Origin: Pseudomonas sp. PDM14
GTDB lineage: Bacteria > Pseudomonadota > Gammaproteobacteria > Pseudomonadales > Pseudomonadaceae
DNA: 64,000 bases
Direction of reading: 5' to 3'
NCBI RefSeq assembly: GCF_014851905.1
Contig: NZ_JACVAQ010000001.1
Location: forward strand, 2,480,001-2,544,000
The translations under genes and the position numbers were made by a program. Below, piece by piece: positions 45,236 through 53,121 of the stretch (positions are counted from its first letter, which is position 1; every line of letters starts with the position of its first letter). Below the pieces are notes generated by a model. It was given only the letters and a program-made list of their open reading frames with translations. It had not been told where the DNA came from and searched no databases.

Positions 45236-45266
45236 GCTCTCCCGCCGGGAGAGGCCGGGGTGAGGG
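45236..45266. repeat. CTCCCGCCGGGAGAGG-type intergenic repeat, copy 2
   Basis: A second copy of the hairpin-plus-GGGGTGAGGG element, 17 bases after tonB, resembling 43191-43228. Confidence 0.6.
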
Positions 45267-45337
45267 GCAGGCAGCGCCATGACGACACGACCCGGACGTA
45301 CTTCGGGCACCAAGATCCGCCAAACCGAGACCCCGTG

Positions 45338-47293
45338 ATGAGCAACGACCACAGCCGTTTTCACCGCAGCCTGGAAGCCCACGACGACATCGCCATCAAC
45401 CCCAGCGCCAACCGTGCCCTGGACCAGCTGGTCGACCCGGCGCGGCGCAACGTGCTCAAGGGCGGCCTGACCCTCGCCGCACTGGGCTTCTTCGCCGGTG
45501 GCATCGGCGCCTGCAGCCGCGCCACGGCCAGCCCGCTGCTCGGCTTCAAGGGCGTGCCGGTGCAGATCGACCCGCAGTTCGACCGCGTGCTGGTCGCCGA
45601 GGGTTATCGCGCCACGCCGTTCTTCTCCTGGGGCGACCCGGTGGAAGGTGGCGCCCCCGCATGGAACCCGGACGCCAGCGATGATTGGCAGGCGCAGCTC
45701 AAGCAGGCCGGCGACAACCATGACGGCATGGATTTCTTCGCCTTCCCCGGTGAGCGCGATCGTGGCTTGCTGGTGATGAACCACGAGTACGTCAACCCGC
45801 CGCTGCACCCCTCCGGGCAGATCGACCAGAGCCGTCCGCGGCCACTCGACGAAGTGCGCAAGGAACAGGCGGCGCATGGCGTATCGGTGATCGAGGTGAA
45901 GCAGGGCGCCGACGGCCAGTGGCAGCGGGTGCTGGACTCGCCCTACAACCGGCGCATCAGCATGTTCACTGCCATGCGCATCGCCGGGCCGCTGGCCGGG
46001 CATGCGGCGATGCAGACCGTGGCCGACCCGCAGGGCCTGGAAGTGCTCGGCACCCTGAACAACTGCGCCACCGGCATCACGCCCTGGGGCACCTTCCTCA
46101 CCTGCGAGGAGAACTGGCACAACTACTTCATCAACCGCGATACGGCGGACTATGCCCAGCGTGTGTCGCACAAGCGCTACGGCCTGGCCAGCAGCGGTAC
46201 GAGCAAGAACTACGCCTGGGAAACCGCCGACCCGCGCTTCGACGCCACCCCCGATGCGGCGCAGGCCCACGGCGGCTACGTCAACGAGCCGCATCGCTTC
46301 GGCTGGGTGGTCGAGATCGATCCCTTCGACCCGCAGGCGCAGCCGATCAAACGCACCGCCTTCGGCCGTTTCAGCCGTGAATGCGCGGCACTGGCGCTGG
46401 GCGAGGACGGGCGCATGGCGTTCTACTCGGGCGACGACGCCAAGGGCGAGTACGTCTACAAGTTCGTCCCGGCCGGGCGTTTCGACGCGGCCAACCCCAG
46501 GGCCAGCCGCGATTTGCTCGACAACGGCACGTTGTACGTCGCGCGCTTCGATGCCGACGGCGCCGGCCGGTGGCTGGCGCTGGTGCATGGCGAGAACGGC
46601 CTGACCGCGGCCAACGGTTTCGCCAACCAGGAAGAGGTGCTGCTCAACGCCCGCGCCGCTGCCGACCAGGCTGGCGCCACGCCGATGGACCGCCCGGAGT
46701 GGGCGGCGGTCAACCCGCAGACCCGCGAGGTCTACGTGGCGCTGACCAACAACGACGGCCGCGGCAGCAAGCAGGCGCTGGACAAGGCCAACCCGCGTCC
46801 GCAGAACCTGCACGGGCAGATCCTGCGCTTCAACGAACGAGAGGCTGACCCCACGGCGACGGCCTTCACCTGGGAGCTGTTCCTGCTCGCCGGTGAAGCC
46901 AAGGGCGCCCGCGATGCGGCGGGGCAAGCCGTGCCGGCGCACCTCACCGGCACCATCAACGGTGATCTGTTCTCCTCGCCCGATGGCTTGGCGTTCGACG
47001 CAGCGGGGCGCCTGTGGATCCAGACCGACTACGACGACATCGAGGCGCCGATGCAGGCGATGGGCTGCAACCAGCTGCTCTGCGCCGACACACAGACCCG
47101 CGAGGTGCGCCGCTTCCTGGTCGGCCCGCGCGGCTGCGAAGTCACCGGCCTGGCCTGGAGCCCGGACGGCAAGGCGATGTGGGCCAACATCCAGCACCCG
47201 GGTATCAGCTTCCCGGCCAGCGACGGCATCTCGCGCCCGCGCTCGACCACGGTGCTGATCACCAAGAACGACGGCGGCGTGATCGGCAGCTGA
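45338..47293 (+). CDS. phoX: PhoX-family alkaline phosphatase
   Basis: A 651-residue DUF839/PhoX protein. A twin-arginine signal (ARRNVLKGGLTLAALGFF, residues about 35-52) sends it folded to the periplasm. Characteristic segments are LVMNHEYVNP, NNCATGITPWGTFLTCEENW (the Cys and Glu bind Fe in PhoX), YVNEPHRFGWVVEIDP, YSGDDAKGEYVYKFV and FSSPDGLAFDAAGRLWIQTD. PhoX enzymes use Fe and Ca and hydrolyse phosphomonoesters. Located after tonB and downstream of the phytase, it can finish dephosphorylation of inositol phosphates. ATG 45338 is chosen as it begins MSNDHSRFHRSL. Confidence 0.93.
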   Translation: MSNDHSRFHRSLEAHDDIAINPSANRALDQLVDPARRNVLKGGLTLAALGFFAGGIGACSRATASPLLGFKGVPVQIDPQFDRVLVAEGYRATPFFSWGDPVEGGAPAWNPDASDDWQAQLKQAGDNHDGMDFFAFPGERDRGLLVMNHEYVNPPLHPSGQIDQSRPRPLDEVRKEQAAHGVSVIEVKQGADGQWQRVLDSPYNRRISMFTAMRIAGPLAGHAAMQTVADPQGLEVLGTLNNCATGITPWGTFLTCEENWHNYFINRDTADYAQRVSHKRYGLASSGTSKNYAWETADPRFDATPDAAQAHGGYVNEPHRFGWVVEIDPFDPQAQPIKRTAFGRFSRECAALALGEDGRMAFYSGDDAKGEYVYKFVPAGRFDAANPRASRDLLDNGTLYVARFDADGAGRWLALVHGENGLTAANGFANQEEVLLNARAAADQAGATPMDRPEWAAVNPQTREVYVALTNNDGRGSKQALDKANPRPQNLHGQILRFNEREADPTATAFTWELFLLAGEAKGARDAAGQAVPAHLTGTINGDLFSSPDGLAFDAAGRLWIQTDYDDIEAPMQAMGCNQLLCADTQTREVRRFLVGPRGCEVTGLAWSPDGKAMWANIQHPGISFPASDGISRPRSTTVLITKNDGGVIGS

Positions 47294-47366
47294 GCACCTG
47301 CAGCGGCGTTGTAATGGCGGGCGAAACCCGCGTGGATCCGCCTTGCGAAAGCCGCCTCGTGCTCTA

Positions 47367-47431
47367 CGTAGGGTGTGCCGTGCGCACCCGAGGCCACCTG
47401 CGGGTTGCTGGTGCGCACGGCGCACCCTACG
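47367..47431. repeat. REP-like inverted repeat, copy B
   Basis: Arms 47367-47388 and 47410-47431 are 22 bases long, inverted with one mismatch, and share the CGTAGGGTG and CCGTGCGCACC blocks with copy A at 38194-38259. It lies 74 bases after phoX, so the two copies bracket the receptor-phytase-exbBD-tonB-phoX block. Confidence 0.85.
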
Positions 47432-47592
47432 GTCATACCAGCGACTGGGCACGGCTTTGCCCGGCCCGGCGAGTCGCGAAACCGCGCGGCGTATCCGCCA
47501 TCGCTACCCGGCATACCGACTATCAGCCGTCCTGATTTCCGCCCGAACGGCCTCGGCCATAGAGTGGTCACACCTTCAGGAGGTACTGACTC

Positions 47593-47775
47593 ATGCCACG
47601 AATCGACATCATGTCCCTGGTCGGAAGCGCAGTCCCCGCGCCGCTTCGCGCCGATGGCTATCTGGCCTGCTGGTATGTGGTGGTCGAGGGCGTACAGCGC
47701 TCCGGGCCCTACACCTCGCTCGACGTGGCCACGGCCAGCAAGTCGATCTGGCAACAACGCTTCGGCCGCGGCTGA
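47593..47775 (+). CDS. Small orphan protein
   Basis: A 60-residue soluble protein beginning MPRIDIMSLVGSAVP with an aromatic central part (GYLACWYVVVEGVQRSGPYT) and a helical tail. A full AGGAGGT ribosome site is placed ideally before the ATG and a terminator follows at 47867, so it is probably a real monocistronic gene. I do not recognise a family. Confidence 0.7.
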   Translation: MPRIDIMSLVGSAVPAPLRADGYLACWYVVVEGVQRSGPYTSLDVATASKSIWQQRFGRG

Positions 47776-47866
47776 AGCACCGGCGCACCGCGCCACGAAT
47801 GCTCCGCGCCACATGGCGCACTTTGGCAGCCCCCGCTGCCTGTTTTATTCAGTGATGCTCCCTTTA

Positions 47867-47892
47867 CCCGCCCATGTGGCGGGTTTCTTTTT
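47867..47892 (+). terminator. Terminator after the small orphan gene
   Basis: ACCCGCC / GGCGGGT hairpin with five-base loop, then TTTCTTTTTT. The rest of 47776-48023 shows no gene. Confidence 0.85.
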
Positions 47893-48023
47893 TGTGCTGA
47901 TTTTCTGGAGAGCGAGCGGCGCTGGGTGCTGACATGCGGGCGCTACACGGGCGGCGGTGCGCAGGGCGCAGCCGACGCGAGGCTCCCTGTCAGGGGCGTT
48001 CAGCAGGCGCCCGACGCAACCTG

Positions 48024-49793
48024 CTAGCGCACCCGGTCGCGGCTCTGCACGGCCAGGTCGATGGCCTTCTGCATGTCCAGGCGTGCCGAGCGGCCGACGT
48101 CCTTGTTGTTCAGCTCGTAGTTGCGCTCCGACGGCAGGATCGGCGCGGTGAGATCTTCGGCGTCCATCGGCTCGAAATCGTAGTCGCCGCCGATGGTCAT
48201 CGCGCTGCGCCGCAGCAGCATGCGCAGTTGGTCCGGTTGCAGGCGCGGGTTGATCGACAGCATCGCCGCGATCACGCCAGTGACCATCGGCGTGGCGTAC
48301 GACGTGCCGCAGTGGCTTTCGCCTTCCTCGTCCTCCTCGAGCGTCGAGGCGCGGGCGCAGGCCGAGGCGGTGATGTCGACGCGCATGTCGATGTTCGACG
48401 AGCTGCGTTTGATCACGTAGTCCGGGTCGTCGATGCCGACGCCGGCTTCCTGGCTGCGCTGGTGGCCGCCGACGACGAACAGCTGATCGGTGATGAACGA
48501 GGAGGGCAGGCGGTACTCGTCGCTGCCGGAAAACGACGAACCATTGCCGGCGGAATTCACCACCACCACGTCCGGGTGCTCGCGGCGCAGCCAGAGGAAG
48601 AATTCCTCGAGCAGCTCCTCGTAGCCGCTCATGGCGATGCCCGAACGCACCAGCGAGTCGACCTCGTCGCCCTCGATGTTCTTGGCGCCGACGCGGTGGA
48701 TGCCCCAGCTCCAGTTGAGCACCCGCACGCCGTCCTCGACCAGGTTCACCGAGGCGGCGATGTTGGCGGTGATACCAGCGTCGGAGTTGCGCTCGACGAT
48801 CACCTCGAAGCCCGGCCCGGCCTTGTCCAGGCCGCGCAGGAAACCGGTGTTGCCGCCCTTGCCCCAGCGCGCGGCGAGGATGCCGGCGACGGTGCTGCCG
48901 TGGTTGTCCGGCTTGTCCGAATCGCGGGCGTAGAGGCAGGTGCGTTGTTCGCCGTTGCAGGCGCCGAGGTAGTCGGCGAAGTCGGGGGCGTCGAAGTCGA
49001 CGTTGCGCTCGATCACGCCGATGCGCACCGGCTTGGTCTCGATCGGCGACTGCTTGGCCGGGATACGCCGCTGGTAGAAATTCACTGCGTCGATGAAGCG
49101 GTTGGCCGCCCACTCGTCTTCGCTCGGCTTGCTCGGCACCTTGTCGCGCTCGCTTTCCTCACCTTTCTCCGGTGCCGACTCCTCGACGATCACCGCGTCG
49201 ACGCTGACCTCGCTGCCCAGGCGCAGGATCAGCGCGTCGCGCTCGACCAGGTTCTTCGCCGGGATGCGCAGCTGGTAGATGTTCAGCGGCGGAATCGCGC
49301 CAACCACCTGGGCACCGTAGCGCTCGGCCAGGCGCCGGGACTCCTCGAGGCCGTCGTGGCTTTCCTCGATCAGCAGGCTGATCAGGTCGACGTAGGTGGT
49401 CAGGCCGTCCATGTTCTTCGCCACTTCATCGGGGCCGGCGGCCAGCACCTGGCTGCGGTTGAGTGACAACCACACCGGATTGCTCGCCTGCTCGCCCTGT
49501 TCCAGCCACAGCGGCGCGCTCTTGGCCTGCTGCGCCTCGATGTGCAGGAACAGGCTCTGGCCGTCGCGGCGGATCTGTTCGGCGGCCAGCGGCGTGCCGC
49601 CGAGCAGCACCCGCAGGTCGCCGTCCTGCACGCCCTGGGCTTTCAGGCAGAAGTCCTGAGCGTGCTGTTGCAGCAGGTCGCCACAGCGTTGCAGCTGGGT
49701 GATGCGCAGGGCGTCGCTGGGCGGGGCGGTCTCGCCCTGGGCGAGGGAGCTGGCGACGATGAACAGGGTGGTCAGGACGATGCGCGACAGCAC
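48024..49793 (-). CDS. Exported S8 (subtilisin-like) protease, atypical catalytic Asp
   Basis: A 589-residue protein with a signal peptide (1-22) and an N-terminal domain of about 230 residues without known family. An S8 fold follows: His298 in DNHGSTVAGILA, the oxyanion Asn in VVVNSAGNGSS (413-420) and Ser498 in HCGTSYATPMVTG. At the first catalytic block, where subtilases read (V/I)xD(T/S)G, this one has RIGVIERNVDF, i.e. Glu262 in place of Asp. Either the conservative change is tolerated, a nearby Asp (266 or 268) serves, or activity is altered. No autotransporter or sorting domain follows. It stands alone between convergent and same-strand neighbours. Confidence 0.85.
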   Translation of the reverse strand: MLSRIVLTTLFIVASSLAQGETAPPSDALRITQLQRCGDLLQQHAQDFCLKAQGVQDGDLRVLLGGTPLAAEQIRRDGQSLFLHIEAQQAKSAPLWLEQGEQASNPVWLSLNRSQVLAAGPDEVAKNMDGLTTYVDLISLLIEESHDGLEESRRLAERYGAQVVGAIPPLNIYQLRIPAKNLVERDALILRLGSEVSVDAVIVEESAPEKGEESERDKVPSKPSEDEWAANRFIDAVNFYQRRIPAKQSPIETKPVRIGVIERNVDFDAPDFADYLGACNGEQRTCLYARDSDKPDNHGSTVAGILAARWGKGGNTGFLRGLDKAGPGFEVIVERNSDAGITANIAASVNLVEDGVRVLNWSWGIHRVGAKNIEGDEVDSLVRSGIAMSGYEELLEEFFLWLRREHPDVVVVNSAGNGSSFSGSDEYRLPSSFITDQLFVVGGHQRSQEAGVGIDDPDYVIKRSSSNIDMRVDITASACARASTLEEDEEGESHCGTSYATPMVTGVIAAMLSINPRLQPDQLRMLLRRSAMTIGGDYDFEPMDAEDLTAPILPSERNYELNNKDVGRSARLDMQKAIDLAVQSRDRVR

Positions 49794-49925
49794 GTGCGGC
49801 CTCCTTGGCGATGAATGCGGGCACGACGCTGTGGGTCGCGGCGGGCTCAGTTCGGCCTGTTGCGAACCTGGCGGTGCGAACAGGTTGTGAGGGCTGTGAC
49901 CGCCGCTGGTTTTGCTTCGTTCAGG

Positions 49926-50888
49926 CTATTCGCGCTGCAGGTAGTGCACGCTGAACAGCCGCGCCGGGTCCATCCACATGGCCACCGCGCCGAAGCCGGC
50001 CTGGCCGGCCAGGTCGCGGAAACTGGCCGGGGTGTACTTGTAGGAGTTCTCGGTGTGCAGGCTCTCGCCGGCATCGAAATCGAAGTACTGGTCCTCGATC
50101 CGCACCTGCTGTGCCTCACGGCTGACCAGGTGCATCTCGATGCGCGACTCGGCCTTGTTGAAGAAGGCACGATGGCTGAAGCGGGCCGGGTCGATGTCGC
50201 TGTCCAGTTCGTTGCGGATGCGCTCGATCAGGTTGAGGTTGAACGCCGCGGTGACCCCGGCCTGGTCGTTGTAGGCGCGCTCCAGCACGTCGCTGTCCTT
50301 GACCAGGTCGACGCCGATCAGCAGGCCGGCACCGCTGGGCAGCGCCTCATGCAGGTTGCGCAGGAAGGCCAGGGCCTGCTGCGGGTCGAAGTTGCCGATG
50401 CTGGAACCGGGGAAGAACGCCAGCGGGTGTTCGCCCAGGGCCTCCTCGGGCAGCTGCATCGGCTGGCTGAAATCGGCGCAGGCGGCATGCACGTCGAGCC
50501 ACGGGTAGTCGGCGGCCAGGCGATGGGTGCTGCTGAGCAGGAAGTCGCGGGAGATGTCGATGCCCAGGTAGCTGCTCGGGTGCAGCGCTTCGAGCAGCAG
50601 GCGCACCTTGCGGCTGGCGCCGCTGCCGAGTTCGACCAGGCTGGCGTCGCGCCCGGCCAGTTCGGCGATCTGCTGGCGGGCCAGGCGCAGGATCATCTCC
50701 TCGGTGCGCGTGGGGTAGTACTCGGGCTGCTGGCAGATCTGCTCGAACAGCTCGGAGCCGCGCCGGTCGTAGAAGAACTTCGGCGAGATGGACTTCTGCT
50801 CGGCGGCGAAACCGGCCAGGCTTTCGCTGCGCAGCGAGGCGCTGTGGTCGGGCTGATACTGCTCGTGGAAACGGATTGCCAACGCCAT
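49926..50888 (-). CDS. egtD: L-histidine N-alpha-methyltransferase EgtD
   Basis: A 320-residue DUF2260-type SAM methyltransferase: SPKFFYDRRGSELFEQICQQ, SAM loop LVELGSGASRKVRLLLEAL, FFPGSSIGNFDP, and the histidine-site region ENSYKYTPASF. EgtD trimethylates histidine to hercynine, the first step to ergothioneine. The start at MALAIRFHEQY lies two bases after the egtB stop; the longer frame is inside egtB and is rejected. Confidence 0.93.
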   Translation of the reverse strand: MALAIRFHEQYQPDHSASLRSESLAGFAAEQKSISPKFFYDRRGSELFEQICQQPEYYPTRTEEMILRLARQQIAELAGRDASLVELGSGASRKVRLLLEALHPSSYLGIDISRDFLLSSTHRLAADYPWLDVHAACADFSQPMQLPEEALGEHPLAFFPGSSIGNFDPQQALAFLRNLHEALPSGAGLLIGVDLVKDSDVLERAYNDQAGVTAAFNLNLIERIRNELDSDIDPARFSHRAFFNKAESRIEMHLVSREAQQVRIEDQYFDFDAGESLHTENSYKYTPASFRDLAGQAGFGAVAMWMDPARLFSVHYLQRE

Positions 50889-50890
50889 GT

Positions 50891-52180
50891 TCAGAGCTCC
50901 TTGGCCAGGCGCACACCAGCGAACTGCCAGCGCATGGAGGGGTAGAAGAAATTGCGGTAGGTGCTGCGGATGTGCTCTTCCGGGGTCGCGCAACAGCCGC
51001 CGCGCAAGACCATCTGCCCGGACATGAACTTGCCGTTGTACTCGCCCAGGCTGCCGTCGAGGGTCTTGAAGCCGGGGTAGGGGCGGTAGGCGCTGCCGGT
51101 CCATTCCCAGACATCGCCGAACAGCTGCGCCGGGCCTTCGCTGCCGGTCTCGGCAGCCATTGGCTGCAGGTGGTCGGCTTCGACGAAGTTGCCCCACAGC
51201 GGCTCGTCCTGCGCTGCCACTTCCCACTCCTGTTCGGTGGGCAGGCGTGCGCCGGCCCAGGCGGCGAAGGCGTCGGCCTCGAAGTGGCTGAGGTGGCAGA
51301 CCGGTGCCTGCGGGTCCAGTTCGCGCAGGCCGCCGAGGGTGAATTCCTGCCACTCGGCACCGTCACGCTGCCAGTACAGCGGCGCCTGCCAGCCGAGCTG
51401 CTGGATCAGGCTCCAGCCATCGGCCAGCCACAGCGCGCTGTTGCGGTAGCCGCCGTCGGCGATGAAGTCGCGGTACTCGGCGTTGCTCACCGGGCGGCTG
51501 GCCAGCTGGAAGTCATCGACGAACACACGGTGGCGCGGCTGCTCGCAATCGAAGGCGAACTCGCCGCCACTGTGGCCGACATGGCGCATGCCGCCGGGGT
51601 AGCGGTGCCAGCGCAAGGGCGTCGCCGCCTGGGCTGGCGCCTGGCGCAGATCGGCGCGGTACACCGGGTGCAGCGGGTTCTGCGCGAGGATGTGCTTGAT
51701 GTCCATCAACAGCAGTTCCTGGTGCTGCTGCTCGTGATGCAGGCCGAGTTCGACGCGCCGGGCGATCTCCGTTGCATGCTCGACGGGCGGTCGCTGCAGC
51801 AGGGTTTCCATGGCCAGGTCGACATGCGCGCGGTAGCTGTACACCTCGGCCACGGTCGGGCGCGAGAGCAGGCCGCGCTGGGCGCGTGGAAAGGGCGTGC
51901 CGTGGGTCTGGTAGTAGGAGTTGAACAGGTGGTCGTAGCGCGTATCCAGCGGGCGGTAGCCGCGCAGGTAGGGCTGCAGGAGGAACGCCTCGAAGAACCA
52001 GCTGACGTGTGCCAGGTGCCATTTCGGCGGGCTCACGTCGGGCATGCTCTGGATGCCGTAGTCCTCGGTTTCCAGCGGTTCGCAGAGCCGTTCCGAAGCC
52101 GCGCGGACCTGGCGGAAACGGCTCAGCAGCCGCTCCAGGTCGGCGAGGGACGGCTCATGGATGCGGGCCAGGTTCGGCAT
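50891..52180 (-). CDS. egtB: Ergothioneine sulfoxide synthase EgtB
   Basis: A 429-residue non-heme iron enzyme with an N-terminal DinB-like domain carrying the iron ligands (HLAHVSWFFE near residue 55; HHEQQHQE near 148) and a C-terminal formylglycine-generating-enzyme-like domain (ARLPTEQEWEVAA, WEWTGSAYRPYPGF, VLRGGCCATPEEH). It joins hercynine to a cysteine-containing thiol with oxygen. It forms a compact egtB-egtD operon. No egtA, egtC or egtE is in the window, so the thiol donor and the lyase are elsewhere or differ. The 329 bases upstream (52181-52509) are a divergent promoter region without a clear element. Confidence 0.92.
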   Translation of the reverse strand: MPNLARIHEPSLADLERLLSRFRQVRAASERLCEPLETEDYGIQSMPDVSPPKWHLAHVSWFFEAFLLQPYLRGYRPLDTRYDHLFNSYYQTHGTPFPRAQRGLLSRPTVAEVYSYRAHVDLAMETLLQRPPVEHATEIARRVELGLHHEQQHQELLLMDIKHILAQNPLHPVYRADLRQAPAQAATPLRWHRYPGGMRHVGHSGGEFAFDCEQPRHRVFVDDFQLASRPVSNAEYRDFIADGGYRNSALWLADGWSLIQQLGWQAPLYWQRDGAEWQEFTLGGLRELDPQAPVCHLSHFEADAFAAWAGARLPTEQEWEVAAQDEPLWGNFVEADHLQPMAAETGSEGPAQLFGDVWEWTGSAYRPYPGFKTLDGSLGEYNGKFMSGQMVLRGGCCATPEEHIRSTYRNFFYPSMRWQFAGVRLAKEL

Positions 52181-52509
52181 GGCGCTCGCTCCTGTGTAGG
52201 GTGGCGTGGTGGGCGCGTGACGTGCCTGCCGATAACCGCTTCACCTGAGGCGAGGGATGTCGACAAGCCTGTAGAACCGACCGGATGGAATAAGCAAAGG
52301 TTCAACGGTAATTAGGTGTCAGATCCCGGCGGCCCTGGCGTTGCATTGCGGGCAGGCGTCTGCGCGGGCGCTTCGCTCGCCGTGGCCTTCCGTCAGAGGC
52401 CGGCGTGGCGATTCCAGGTCGGCTTGAACGGGCGTGTGCCGGTCACGCTCCGAGTGGCGATTTTCCGTTACCATCGGCGCTCCCTTCGCATTCCGATAAG
52501 GACATCGTC

Positions 52510-53106
52510 ATGGCTGTTTCCTCCATCGTCATTCTGGTCATCCTCGCGCTGCTGGTGGTCTATGTCATCGGCATCTACAACAAGCTGGTGAGCCTGCGTA
52601 ACCGCTTCCAGAACGCCTTCGCGCAGATCGAGGTGCAGCTCAAGCGCCGCTATGACCTGATCCCCAACCTGGTGGAAACCGCGAAGGCCTACATGGCCCA
52701 CGAGCGCGACACCCTGGAAGCGGTGATCGCCGCGCGCAACGGCGCCGCCGCCGGCCTCAAGGCCGCTGCCGCGCAGCCGGGCAACCCGCAGAGCATGGCC
52801 CAGCTGGCCGGTGCCGAAGGCGTGCTGGCCTCGGCCATGGGCCGCCTCAACGTGACCATGGAGGCCTACCCGGACCTCAAGGCCTCGCAGAACATGCAGC
52901 AGCTCAGCGAGGAGCTGACCAGCACCGAGAACAAGGTGGCCTTTGCCCGCCAGGCGTTCAACGATGCGGTGATGGCCTACAACACTTACAAGCAGAGCTT
53001 CCCGCCGGTGGCGCTGGCCAACTTCTTCGGCCACAGCCAGGACGCCAGCCTGCTGGAATTCGCCGACACCGCGCAGATTCAGGACGTGCCCAAGGTTTCG
53101 TTCTAA
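52510..53106 (+). CDS. lemA: LemA-family membrane protein
   Basis: A 198-residue protein with one N-terminal helix (VSSIVILVILALLVVYVIGI) and the LemA four-helix domain (RNRFQNAFAQIEVQLKRRYD, LIPNLVETAKAYMAHE, NKVAFARQAFNDAVMAYNTY). ATG 52510 has an AAGGA site. The family's function is not settled. It is 15 bases from an M48 protease gene; LemA-M48 pairs are frequent, suggesting a joint role in envelope quality control. Confidence 0.92.
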   Translation: MAVSSIVILVILALLVVYVIGIYNKLVSLRNRFQNAFAQIEVQLKRRYDLIPNLVETAKAYMAHERDTLEAVIAARNGAAAGLKAAAAQPGNPQSMAQLAGAEGVLASAMGRLNVTMEAYPDLKASQNMQQLSEELTSTENKVAFARQAFNDAVMAYNTYKQSFPPVALANFFGHSQDASLLEFADTAQIQDVPKVSF

Positions 53107-53121
53107 CCGCCGGATCGCGCA

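Noticed and set aside
49926..51353. 475-codon form of egtD
   Set aside because: The added 155 residues lie inside egtB and are out-of-frame shadow; EgtD proteins are about 320 residues.
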